A stretch of 59,383 nucleotides of DNA from Pseudomonadota bacterium (GTDB lineage Bacteria > Desulfobacterota > Anaeroferrophillalia > Anaeroferrophillales > Tharpellaceae). The stretch is taken from NCBI GenBank assembly GCA_011049115.1, contig DSCM01000090.1, forward strand, positions 1 through 59,383, given 5' to 3'. A model generated the notes under the pieces. That model ran no database searches, was not told the DNA's origin, and saw nothing but the letters and a program-made list of their open reading frames with translations. Positions 7,934 through 16,853 of the stretch are shown one piece after another. The position numbers and the translations under genes are program-made. Position 1 is the first letter of the stretch, and every line of letters begins with the position of its first letter.

Positions 7934-9494
7934 ACCATCCTCTCACGCCACTCCCGCAGCCGCGCCTGGCCGACAACCTCGCCCACCGCCGGAAAAGCGG
8001 AAATCAGGGCCCCGAGTAAACCCGGCGCGGCGGTCGCCTGACCGGCCAGCAGGAGCCCGGCAAGCCTGGTCCGGGCGGCCGGGTTATATTGCCCAACCTG
8101 ATGTCTGACGCCGTACAGCGACCCGGTGGCGGAAGCGTTGATCCGCCGCAGGGTGCGATTGGTGGCCACACAGGCAACCCTCAACCCGGAGCCCAGCTCC
8201 GGCAAAAGTTGCAGCAGACGTTCCCGCACCGCCTCTCCCAGCCGCTCCTTGCGGGCGGCGTAGGCGGTCTGACTTTCTGCCTCAGACCCGGCCGACCCGG
8301 GAAGAGTCGGCAACACCGCCGTGATGCCGCCCCGCAAGCCCGTCCCCGCAATCTCGGAGGCCATCAGATTGAGATACAGCAGGCGCCGACCGGGCGGCAG
8401 GGTAAAATCGAACAGCTTACCGCCGGACTCCGGCAAAAAAAAGTAATTCCGTCCCGGCAAACCGCTTCGGAACCCGGAAACGGTGGCGCCGGAAAGGTTT
8501 TTTTCGGCCCGCGCCGTGGCTTTTGCCGGAGACGGATGCAGAAAAACAATCTCGGCCCCGACCGATTCCCGCAGCTGCAAAAGCCGTTTGCGATAGGCCG
8601 GACGCCAGGCCGCGGCTGGCAGCAAGGGCAACAAGGCGCGCGGATGCAGGGTGGCGATCACTCCGGCGGCATCCAGCTCGACCCCGTTAGCGCAACGCAC
8701 CCCGGTCAAGGCTCCGGCCGGGCTCAATTTGATGGCGCTGACCTGATGACGGCAGAACAGCTCGACCCCGCAGCCTCGCAGGGCGGCGACAAAAGCTTGC
8801 GCCAACCGCCGCCCCCCGCCTTTAAAACTATGCGCCGCCCCGTAATAACCACCCACCACGCCGGCATGCAGGGCAAAGGGAATTTCACCCGGCAGGGCCC
8901 CGTGCAGCAGGCAATGCACCTCCAGCAGGGACCGCAGGCGACCGTTGATGCGCAGTTCATCCAGAACCTGCCCCAGACTGCCGGCGAAGGCCGCCGGCAC
9001 CGGCGGCGGGGACGGCGACGCGCATCGGGTGCGGGCAAAGTTAATGGTCGGCGCCATGAAAGCGCCCCGCGCCATCAGCACCGCGTAAACCGCGGTCGCC
9101 GCGCCGGCCATCCAGAGTTCGTGCCCGGTCATCGCCTTCAGCGCACCGACCCAAGGTCGGGTGCCGGCAAAAACCTGTCTGATATTCTCGGCCTCGGCGG
9201 CGTCGCCGGCCGGGGTTGAGGTGGCGTGCGCCAGCAGCAGATCAACCTCTTCCGCCTTGATTCCGGCCTCCGCCAGGGCCCGGCGCATGGCCCGGGCCAG
9301 ACCGTGGCCGTCCGGCACGGAAAGATGGGCCCCATCCGAGGAAAAACCATAGCCCGCAACTTCTCCCAGAATGAGCGCCCCCCGGCCCTCGGCCAGCGCC
9401 AGATCCTCAAGCACCAGGGCCGCCGCCCCGCCGAGCGGGGGCCACCTTGCCGGTCCACCACCGGCAAACTAAGACAAAGCGACGGGTTCGTCAA
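7921..9494 (-). pseudogene. Chimera: ketosynthase C-terminal part fused to CrtI-like oxidoreductase C-terminal part
   Basis: The first part, from about 9494 to 9036, matches the C-terminal third of a beta-ketoacyl synthase: GGAAALVLEDL, LLAHATSTPAGDAAEAENI and ALKAMTGHELWMAGA. The active-site Cys region is absent. After APTINF the sequence changes to the middle and C-terminal region of a phytoene-desaturase/carotenoid-isomerase-like FAD oxidoreductase (LEVHCLLHGALP, FALHAGVVGGYYGAAHSFKG, then a C-terminal GLLLAGQAT motif). The N-terminal FAD-binding GxGxxG domain is missing. A frameshift at five G (9437-9441) separates the first 18 residues from the rest; one more base joins the frames. Two genes appear to have been fused by an internal deletion. 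Neither half can have full catalytic function. Confidence 0.7.
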
Positions 9495-9766
9495 CTTAAA
9501 AAATCTCCGGGCGGCCTTTGCCGGCCCGAATTCAGCTTATAGGTGAGCGGCGCCGGTTTCTCAAGTTCTTTTATCTGTTCCCAGTCCAGCCGCCCGCGCA
9601 AGCAAGCTTCCAGATCGAGTCCGGCCAAACCGCCGCGCCCGTAAACCGAACCCAGGTGCGGCCGCCGCCAGACGGCGCAAACCTTCACGCCAGGCCGCCG
9701 CCCCAAAGCCCCGGCCGCACGCCTTGGGGCCGAAGGGTTGGAGCCCGCATAAGAAAGCGCGTTCAA
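9491..9766 (-). CDS. Short open frame of unknown function
   Basis: A 91-codon frame starts at a TTG that overlaps the stop of the NorD-like gene and runs to just before the ketosynthase remnant. It is rich in Arg, Gly and Pro, has no motif I recognise, and no clear ribosome-binding site. The stretch LEACLRGRLDWEQIKELEKPA looks coding-like, so this could be the damaged upstream part of the ketosynthase region or a separate lost gene. I cannot assign it. It may be spurious. Confidence 0.2.
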   Translation of the reverse strand: MNALSYAGSNPSAPRRAAGALGRRPGVKVCAVWRRPHLGSVYGRGGLAGLDLEACLRGRLDWEQIKELEKPAPLTYKLNSGRQRPPGDFLS

Positions 9767-12444
9767 GGCCGGGTCAGGGCCCGGTAAATCCGGGGCAGTT
9801 TATCGGGCAGCTGCCTGACATCGGCGATCACGGTATGATGCACATCACCGTACAGGTTGTCGAGATGGGGAGAATTAACGGCGTTGACCGTAATCGCGTG
9901 GACGTGAATAAAGGCGGCACGGCTCTCGCGAATGGCGCTGCGGCTGTCGGCAATCGCGTACTCATGGCTGTAATCCTGATCATTGGGCAGGCCGTCACTC
10001 AGAATAATCATCAGTTTGACCCGGGCGGGACAGCTCTTGAGAGCCTGAGCGGCATGCCGGATGGCGGGCCCCATGCGCGTGTTTTTTTCCGGGCGCACGC
10101 CACCGATGCGGCCCTTGACCTCAGGGCCGAGGGTTTCAGTAAAATCCTTGAGATAAAAAAATTCCGCCGCCAGCCGACCGGAGCCGGAAAAACCGGCCAG
10201 GGCATAACGGTCGCCGACCTTTTCCAGAGCTTCGCAAAACAGCACCAGGGCTTCCTTCTCCACCGCCAGCACCGTCTTGCCGCCGCCGTCCAGCACGGCC
10301 TTGCGGGTTGAGCTGGACAGATCAACCAGGACAAAGACCGCGACATCGCGCTCGACCTTCAGGCGTTTACGGTAGAGCCGCTCGGACGGGGTCAGGCGCC
10401 GGCGGCGATCGAGAGCATATTCGAGCAGAGCGTCGTAATCAAAAGCCTCGCCTTCCGGCCAGCGCCGCAGAATCTGCATGGTTTCCGGCCGCAAAAGTTC
10501 GAAATTGCGCCGAATGCGCCGAATCAGACCGCCGGAGTCAGCGATCGTCGCCGCGTAAAAAAACTCGTCGCCGCCGACCCGGCGATGTTCAAGCAGCTTG
10601 ACCCGATGACGCAGGTAATCGTTCAGACGATAGTCCCACTCATCATACCAGAAGGTCGGCAGCGGTTCATCGCGTCCGCCGGCGAGCGTCGCCGCGGGGT
10701 TTGGGGGCAGCAGCTCGTTCAGCCTGACCCCGGGCGGCAACTTAAGCAACCGGCCTCCCCCGTGATCATACAAAGCCCCGCTTTGTTCCAGCCGGCGACG
10801 CAAGAGCTCCGGCGTCAGAATCTGTTTTTCGTCGGCCAGGATTTCCCGGATAGTCGTCTTGTCGACGCCGACCCCCTGTTCCGCCAGCCGGCGACACCAG
10901 GCCGCAGCCTTTTTCTCGGTCGCGGCCCGAGCCAGGTAGACCAGATCAAAACGCAGTCCGCGCTGCCAGGGAAAACTGAAGGCGAGAAGCTCCGCCACGC
11001 CTTCCGGCCGGGCCGCGACCTGGTCATAGACCGCCGCCACCCAATCGGCGGAGGCCTCGACCAGGGCTTCCGGCTGATGCAGAGCGTCCGCCTGCCGCTC
11101 CAGCTCCGCACTCAGCGCGGCCGCCTGCGTCAGGGCGGCGGTTTCCTCCGCCACCGGCGTCAGCAGGGCGGCGGCCCGCCGGGCAAAGCCCGGATAAAGA
11201 CGCCGCAGAAAAGCCCGCACCCGGACAAATTCAGCCAGGTTGAAAAGCTTTTCCGCGAGTGCGGGAACCGGAAACAGGGCAAAAAAGGCGTAGTAGTCGG
11301 AACAGGCGAAGGCCGGCGGAATTTCATGTTGGGTCGGGCGCGGGCCGTGGAGCCGCTGCCAACGCCCACAATCAAAAGCAAAACTGCCGGCTTCAAGCCA
11401 GGCCAGTTCGAGACCGGCGAGCAGGCGATAGAGATTCTGATTGGCGGCCAGGTCGCGGCCGGCTTCCATTTCCGCCGGCAGATAAATGGTAACCCCATCC
11501 GTGCAGACCGCCGCCGGGCGGTCGACCGGGCTGGGCGGGATTTCACTCAGCGATCGCACCGCCAGGGCGCGGCCCCCACGGGCCCGCAGATAGCGCTGCA
11601 GTTCCGGAATCTGGGCCGTCAGCGTCGCCATTGTCTGCTGACGGCGATGCAGCTCCCGAGCCGCGCTCGCCTCCAGAGCGAGAAAACGACGGCGGCGCTC
11701 GCCCTGATTCACCCCGGCCAAGGCGGTCTCGACAAAACTCTCAAGATCGGCCTTTTGCAACAAGCGCAGCCCGCGTTCCAGCCCGAGCAGATAAGAGCGC
11801 CCCAGCTCGTAATCAAGCTCCACGACGCGCTTCAGCACCTTTGTCTGCGAAAAACGCTTGCCCGCGGCCATGCCCTTGATGCCCGCAACCAGCTGTTCCA
11901 CCAGACGAATCAGTTTTTTTTCAGCAATCCCCTGTGACAACGCGGCAGCAATCATATCCACATAAAGCCCGGCGGTTTCCGCGCCGCCGACCTCGAGCAC
12001 GCTCAGCAGACCGTTGGCCACCTGCCCCCAGGGATAAGGCCCCCAGGGACCGAGATCACGAAACAAAGCCATGGTCCGGTGATACAGCGCGGGCTTTTCG
12101 GCGGCGCAGACCGGAACCATCTTTTCCGCCACCGCCTGGGCCAGGAGCAACGTGATACGCCCGGCCTCGGTCACGGCCTCGAGATAGTCTTCCAGGCAGC
12201 GTTCCCGCCTGGCCGCCGGCGCCTCAGACAATAAACGGCAGACCCCCTCTACCAGGACCGGTCCCAGCTCGGCCCGCACGGCATGAAAAGCGGCGACCGC
12301 CCGGGCCAGCCGGTTGACCAGTGCCGGCAAAAGCGGCGTCTCCAGCCCGGCCAGCCGCAGACGCAGTTTTTCTGCGCCTTCAGGAAGACCGTGATACAGC
12401 GGATCCAGCGCGACGAACAAGGGGGCTTGATTTTCCAGGTCCAT
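9763..12444 (-). CDS. NorD/CbbO-type von Willebrand factor A protein
   Basis: Large cytoplasmic VWA-domain protein of 893 residues. The C-terminal VWA domain (about residues 700-890) has an intact metal-ion-dependent adhesion site: DLSSST, the Thr-containing loop before GPAIRHAAQ, and IILSDGLPNDQDYS. The N-terminal 650 residues are helical and Leu/Ala/Arg-rich with no other recognised domain. NorD and CbbO proteins act with a NorQ/CbbQ AAA+ ATPase as activases or metal-cofactor chaperones for a client enzyme (nitric oxide reductase, RubisCO). The ATPase lies immediately upstream (17-bp gap). Neither norBC nor cbbLS is in the window, so the client is unknown. It is longer than typical NorD (about 640 residues). 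Confidence 0.85.
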   Translation of the reverse strand: MDLENQAPLFVALDPLYHGLPEGAEKLRLRLAGLETPLLPALVNRLARAVAAFHAVRAELGPVLVEGVCRLLSEAPAARRERCLEDYLEAVTEAGRITLLLAQAVAEKMVPVCAAEKPALYHRTMALFRDLGPWGPYPWGQVANGLLSVLEVGGAETAGLYVDMIAAALSQGIAEKKLIRLVEQLVAGIKGMAAGKRFSQTKVLKRVVELDYELGRSYLLGLERGLRLLQKADLESFVETALAGVNQGERRRRFLALEASAARELHRRQQTMATLTAQIPELQRYLRARGGRALAVRSLSEIPPSPVDRPAAVCTDGVTIYLPAEMEAGRDLAANQNLYRLLAGLELAWLEAGSFAFDCGRWQRLHGPRPTQHEIPPAFACSDYYAFFALFPVPALAEKLFNLAEFVRVRAFLRRLYPGFARRAAALLTPVAEETAALTQAAALSAELERQADALHQPEALVEASADWVAAVYDQVAARPEGVAELLAFSFPWQRGLRFDLVYLARAATEKKAAAWCRRLAEQGVGVDKTTIREILADEKQILTPELLRRRLEQSGALYDHGGGRLLKLPPGVRLNELLPPNPAATLAGGRDEPLPTFWYDEWDYRLNDYLRHRVKLLEHRRVGGDEFFYAATIADSGGLIRRIRRNFELLRPETMQILRRWPEGEAFDYDALLEYALDRRRRLTPSERLYRKRLKVERDVAVFVLVDLSSSTRKAVLDGGGKTVLAVEKEALVLFCEALEKVGDRYALAGFSGSGRLAAEFFYLKDFTETLGPEVKGRIGGVRPEKNTRMGPAIRHAAQALKSCPARVKLMIILSDGLPNDQDYSHEYAIADSRSAIRESRAAFIHVHAITVNAVNSPHLDNLYGDVHHTVIADVRQLPDKLPRIYRALTRP

Positions 12445-12461
12445 TGAAGGGCGCTGCCGAC

Positions 12462-13274
12462 CTAGAGAAAGATATCGGAAATAAGTTCATCCAGGGTCGC
12501 CAGAAGACCGGGATCGTCGGTCAGGGGCTGAGCCATCGCGCTGCGGCAGGACAGGGCCGGATCGATGCCGCGACGCATCAGCTGCCCGGCATAAATCAAC
12601 AGCCGGGTACTCGCCCCTTCGGCCAGGCCCTGTTCCCGAATCTGGCGGATCTTCCCGGCTAAATGAACCAGACGGGCCGCCAGTTCCAAAGCAATCCGGC
12701 TTTCCTGGGCGACAATCGCGCTCTCGGCCGCTGGCGCGGGATAGTCAAAGGCAACGGCGACAAAACGCTGGCGGGTACTCTGCTTGAGATCCTTCAGTAC
12801 CGACTGGTAGCCGGGGTTATAAGAAATCACCAGCTGAAAATCGGGGTGCGCCTTGACCAGCTCGCCACGTTTGTCGATCGGCAGCAGGCGTCGATCGTCG
12901 GCCAGGGGATGAATGACCACGGTGGTATCCTTACGGGCCTCAACCACCTCGTCGAGATAGCAAATCGCTCCGCCGCGCACCGCCTGGGTCAGGGGGCCGT
13001 CCATCCAGACGGTCTCGTCCCCGGTCAACAAGTAGCGACCGACCAGATCGGCGGCGAAAAGGTCCTCGTGACAGGAAATCGTCACCAGTGGCCGCCGCAA
13101 ACGCCAGGCCATGTACTCGACAAAACGGGTCTTGCCGCAACCGGTCGGACCTTTGAGCATCACCGGCAGTCGCTCCCGCACCGCCGCCTCGAAAAGCCCG
13201 ATTTCATCGGCCACCGGCAAATAGTAAGGTTCTTCCCCGATCAGATAATCGCTTAACGGTTTTATTCCCTGCAT
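12462..13274 (-). CDS. NorQ/CbbQ-type AAA+ ATPase (MoxR superfamily)
   Basis: AAA+ ATPase of 270 residues that pairs with the downstream VWA protein to remodel or activate a client enzyme. Walker A is GPTGCGKT (residues 42-49), Walker B is AICYLDEV, and the sensor/arginine-finger region [14 protein letters not shown] follows. The start at 13274 gives the typical CbbQ/NorQ N-terminus [20 protein letters not shown]; the frame continues 23 codons upstream without family content. The gene opens the two-gene unit and is preceded by about 260 bp with no gene. Substrate identity cannot be read from sequence. Confidence 0.93.
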   Translation of the reverse strand: MQGIKPLSDYLIGEEPYYLPVADEIGLFEAAVRERLPVMLKGPTGCGKTRFVEYMAWRLRRPLVTISCHEDLFAADLVGRYLLTGDETVWMDGPLTQAVRGGAICYLDEVVEARKDTTVVIHPLADDRRLLPIDKRGELVKAHPDFQLVISYNPGYQSVLKDLKQSTRQRFVAVAFDYPAPAAESAIVAQESRIALELAARLVHLAGKIRQIREQGLAEGASTRLLIYAGQLMRRGIDPALSCRSAMAQPLTDDPGLLATLDELISDIFL

Positions 13275-13537
13275 GACAGCACCCGCCTTCACCGCACGAC
13301 GTACAGCACCCGACAAACCCGGGCCACTTTGCGCCGGAACCAATTAATTAACCGCGGCCCCATGAGAAGACTCTTTCGGCCCCCCGCGGTCCTTTAGCGC
13401 GGCGAAGTTAGCATACCCCGAGCTGAAGATCAAGGGCTCAGGCCCGTCTCGCCGGCGCTTTTCCTGCCACAGACACCGAAAACACCTGCTGTTTGCGGCT
13501 CAGATATTTCCCTCGCGACGCTTTTCAAGCTAAGATT

Positions 13538-14127
13538 TCAGGCTTTCAGGGGGAACTCCTTGATATGGAGATCATGCTGGGAGAAAAGAATTTCAATGCC
13601 ATGTTCGTGAAAGGCTTCCCAGATAGTGACCAGAATGGCGCTCTTGACATTGACCAGGCCCTGTTCCGGATCGATGATCCAGGCTCTGAGCCCGAGGTCG
13701 ACGCTGTTTGAGCCGAAACCCTTCAGGCAGGTTTCCGGGGCCGGGCGGGCCTGCACGCGAGGGACCCCGAGAGCCACTTCTTCCATCAGCCGCATAGCCT
13801 TGGGCAGATCACTTTGATAGGCGATTCCGCCGGGATTGCGAGCCGGAAATGACGGGCGCTGTAGGTCAGGTTGGTGACTTCATCGACAATCAGTTTCTCG
13901 TTCGGAATCAGATGTTCCCGACCGTCCCGGCTCATCACCGAAACAAACCTGGCGTTCATCGAGGTAACCGTGCCGTAAATCTCGCCGATCTGCAGGGTGT
14001 CACCCAGCTTGATCGACTTGTCGAAAAGCAGAATGAGGCCCGAAATCAGATTGGAAAAGATCTTCTGCAAACCGAAACCGATGCCGACCGAGACCGCCGA
14101 GACCAGCAGGAGAAAACCTTTTTTCAT
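13538..14127 (-). pseudogene. MscS-family mechanosensitive channel fragment, truncated and frameshifted
   Basis: The first frame starts near ATG 14127 and carries the MscS pore helix and beta domain: VSVGIGFGLQKIFSNLISGL, LLFDKSIKLGDTLQIG, then VSVMSRDGREHLIPNEKLI. The frame breaks at about 13825-13832; one extra G would continue it into the second frame (GIAYQSDLPKAMRLMEEV) to a C-terminal alpha/beta domain ending at 13538. The N-terminal transmembrane helices found in all MscS proteins are absent, so this is a remnant as well as a frameshift. Upstream lies another damaged gene on the same strand. Confidence 0.75.
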
Positions 14128-14200
14128 AAAACCCCCTGAATGGCGAAGCCGGTCTCCCGCCCTCCGCGAAGTCAAGCTCCTGCCTGAGCGGATAAGACGA

Positions 14201-14784
14201 TTAACGGTTCAACCTGAACCTTTTCATGCGACTGACAACCTCCCCGGAATCGACAATCTTGTTATCGCGGTTGACCACAACCACTTTAAAGGGTTTGAAT
14301 TCCCCAAGATTGTCTTCGGAGGGAGGATAAAAGGCTATCTCCAGGCCAAAGTGCTCGTTCAGTTCGACCCCCGATTCCCCGCTCTTTTTCAGGAAAAAAA
14401 TCGGGTCGGGGTTCGCGCTGTTGACATGGTTCATGATAATGCCGCGCGAATAGCGCAGACCGTCGATCGAAAGATATTTGAAGGCGCCGCTGTCCCATGC
14501 GAAGGCGAGATAGGCCTGATAAAATGATTTACTCTGTTTTTACAGAACACGAACGTTAACGGCTTCGCGGCCGGGGCCGGGGAGACCGCCCGGTTTTCGC
14601 CGGAAACCACGGCCGCGGTGCCCGCGCCGGAGGTTGTCATCCGGGCTACGGTTTTGTCTTTTGCAGAGGTCTGCTGGGGTTGGGCTGAGTTCAGAAGACT
14701 ACCGATCAGGCAAGCCGGGGGAAAGACTTGCGCCCCAAGCCACAATTTACACCTGAAACTGAAGATGGAAGCGATGACTGTCAA
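14201..14784 (-). pseudogene. Unknown exported protein, frameshifted
   Basis: Two overlapping minus-strand frames appear to be one gene of about 195 residues. The first, from ATG 14784, has a basic start and a hydrophobic stretch (LWLGAQVFPPACLIGSLL) suggesting a signal or membrane segment, then a Ser/Thr/Ala-rich linker ending PAAKPLTFVFCK. Near 14530, in an AAAAA run, one base fewer continues the frame into SFYQAYLAFAWDSGAFKYL and a well-formed domain with GLEIAFYPPSED and FKPFKVVVVNRDNKIVDSG. I do not recognise the domain. The alternating strand pattern looks like a small secreted beta-rich protein. Confidence 0.45.
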
Positions 14785-14923
14785 GTCAAAATCATGCTCC
14801 CTAAAGGTTACTACCTGTTCGAGAACCGGATGAAACCGTCACCCTGACCTCACCGGCAGGGCGAACGCCGCTCCCCACCCGGCGGCCGGACAACACCGGC
14901 GCATAACCACGGCCTTTCGATTT

Positions 14924-15219
14924 TCAACCCAGGAAACTGCAGCAATAGTCGGTGATGCGCCTGATTTTCAAGCCGAATCTGGATCGCGCCAAAACCGAGA
15001 AACTCTCGCCGGACCGCAGCGCCCGCCAGTCCTGGCCGGGAAGCAACACCTCAAGTTCTCCGGAGAGCATCTCCATCAGCCCGGCGGCCTCGGTAGCGAA
15101 ATCGTACTCTCCGGGCGGCATGATGCCCAGGGTCTTCCTCGAGCCATCGGCAAAGAGCACCGTGCGACTGGTCACCCGGCCGTCAAAATAGACATTGGCT
15201 TCCCTGACTACCGAAACAT
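14924..15219 (-). pseudogene. ppnP: Pyrimidine/purine nucleoside phosphorylase PpnP, start frameshifted
   Basis: Small cupin-fold protein of the PpnP (DUF1255, YaiE) family, which phosphorolyses nucleosides. The body ANVYFDGRVTSRTV, LGIMPPGEYDF, GELEVLLPGQDWRALRSGES and the final SFLG match the family closely. The expected start is ATG at 15219, but three T at 15214-15216 put the ATG out of frame; a fourth T would give MFSVVREANVYFDG, the usual beginning. Without that, the first in-frame start is a GTG at 15175, which removes about 14 conserved residues. Either a consensus error or a real one-base loss. Confidence 0.75.
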
Positions 15220-15410
15220 CGTTAAATTACGACATCCTGTCTTCCCTCTCTCGCTGATGGTTGGCCACCTTGGGTTATTTTCCGCTTTTAACCAGACCAC
15301 AACCCAAGCTGAGTCCTTGGACGAACCGCAAGACGACCGCCTTGGGGTTCCGCAGGGCCCGCGCTTCCTTAGCACTGCATTTATCACGCCTGAAAACAAG
15401 GCGATGGATG

Positions 15411-16853
15411 CTATTGGCCTTCCTCCGGCGGCAGCCAGCCGCCGCCCAGGGCCTTGTAGATTCTGACCAGGTTAACGGCTACCGCGCCTTCGCTGACGGC
15501 CAGTTCATCCTGAAAAGAAAGCAGGGAGCGCTGTGCGTCGAGAACGTTGCTGAAATCCTCGAGGCCGCTTTGATAGCGATCCCGGGCCAGCAACACGGCC
15601 TGACCGGCAGCCGTGGTCGCCAGATTCAGGGCATCGCGTCGCAACTGTTCACGGGTGTAGGCCGTCAGAGCGTTTTCCACCTCTTCCAAAGCCCCGAGCA
15701 CCGCCGCTTCATAACGCAGCAAAGCCTGTTCCTGACGGGCGGTCTGCACCTCGATGTCTCGACGAATCGCGCCGGCATCGAAGATCCGCCATGAAATCGA
15801 AGGCCCCAGAAGCCAGGCCCGACTGGCCCATTCCGGCAAATCACCCAGCTGCAAGGACTCCAGACCGATACTGCCCAGCAGATGAAATTTCGGGTAACGC
15901 TCGGCGGTGGCCACGCCGATGCGGGCGGTCTGAGCCGCCAGTTCACACTCGGCCCGACGAACATCGGGCCGCCGGCGCAGGGTTTCAGCCGGAACCCCGA
16001 CCGCGACCGAGGGCGGCGGCACCGGCACCGGTCTGGGTTCGCGCAATTGCGCGGCCAGCGAGCCTGGGCTTTCCCCCAACAGGACCGCCAGGCGATTTTC
16101 CGCCGCGGTCAGATCGGCGCGCAAAGCCGGAATGCGGGAACGGGTATGTTCAAGGTTGTAGCGCGCCTGCTGCACCGCCAGTTCATCAAGCAAACCAGCC
16201 TCATAACGCGACCGGTTAAGCTCATAGGTATGCTGCTGATCAACCAGGTTGGCTTCCGCCACCAGAATTCGAGCCTGGTAGGTGCGCACGGCTATGTAAT
16301 TAAACGCGACCTCGGCCGTCAGGCTGACCAGAACATCGCGCAAGCCCTCTTCGTCGGCAGCCAGCTCGGCCTTGGCGGCCTCAATTCCGCGACGCCGGCC
16401 GCCAAAAACATCAAGCTCCCAGCTGGAGTCAAAACCGGCCGCATACAGTTCATGCTCCAGGCCGGAACCGGAGCGCTCGCTGTCGCGCCGGGTCATCACC
16501 GAGCCCGCGACCTCCAGCTCAGGCCACAGTTTTGCTTCCGCAACCCCGCGCCGCGCCCGGCCTTCCCGCACACGCTGCACGGCCTCTTTCAAACTCAGAT
16601 TACCCCGCAGCATGCGGGTTTCAAGTTCGCTCAGCAGGGGATCTTCAAGCACGGCCCACCAGGAGGCCAACGCCGATTCATCGCTTGCCTGCGCCCGTAA
16701 ACCGTCTTCACCGCCTCCCAGCCACTGCGCCGGCGCCGGCGGGCTTACCGGAACATAATCGGGGCCCACCGCGACACAGCCGGACAGCAGGAAAAACAGC
16801 CCCAACAAATTCAGCCAACAGCACTTTCTCATTTTCATCTTAAGACCGCTCAT
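15411..16853 (-). CDS. Outer-membrane efflux channel lipoprotein (TolC/OprM, NodT family)
   Basis: Outer-membrane factor of a tripartite pump, forming the trans-periplasmic channel. The ATG at 16853 is preceded by AAAGGAG and overlaps the RND gene; it gives 480 residues. The signal peptide ends in a lipobox LLSGC followed by [10 protein letters not shown], as in OprM/NodT. Two OEP repeats follow, with the helical motifs [14 protein letters not shown] and [20 protein letters not shown]. The gene is last in the operon after the adaptor and RND pump, which is the common order for RND-NodT systems. Its frame is intact, in contrast to the genes immediately to its left. Confidence 0.95.
   Translation of the reverse strand: MSGLKMKMRKCCWLNLLGLFFLLSGCVAVGPDYVPVSPPAPAQWLGGGEDGLRAQASDESALASWWAVLEDPLLSELETRMLRGNLSLKEAVQRVREGRARRGVAEAKLWPELEVAGSVMTRRDSERSGSGLEHELYAAGFDSSWELDVFGGRRRGIEAAKAELAADEEGLRDVLVSLTAEVAFNYIAVRTYQARILVAEANLVDQQHTYELNRSRYEAGLLDELAVQQARYNLEHTRSRIPALRADLTAAENRLAVLLGESPGSLAAQLREPRPVPVPPPSVAVGVPAETLRRRPDVRRAECELAAQTARIGVATAERYPKFHLLGSIGLESLQLGDLPEWASRAWLLGPSISWRIFDAGAIRRDIEVQTARQEQALLRYEAAVLGALEEVENALTAYTREQLRRDALNLATTAAGQAVLLARDRYQSGLEDFSNVLDAQRSLLSFQDELAVSEGAVAVNLVRIYKALGGGWLPPEEGQ

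Noticed and set aside
9763-13274. Evidence of denitrification (norQD)
   Set aside because: The ATPase-VWA family is broad and no norBC genes are present, so this pathway is not supported.
15208-15410. Small frames in the gap between ppnP and the efflux channel gene
   Set aside because: Short, overlapping on both strands, no start signal or family resemblance.
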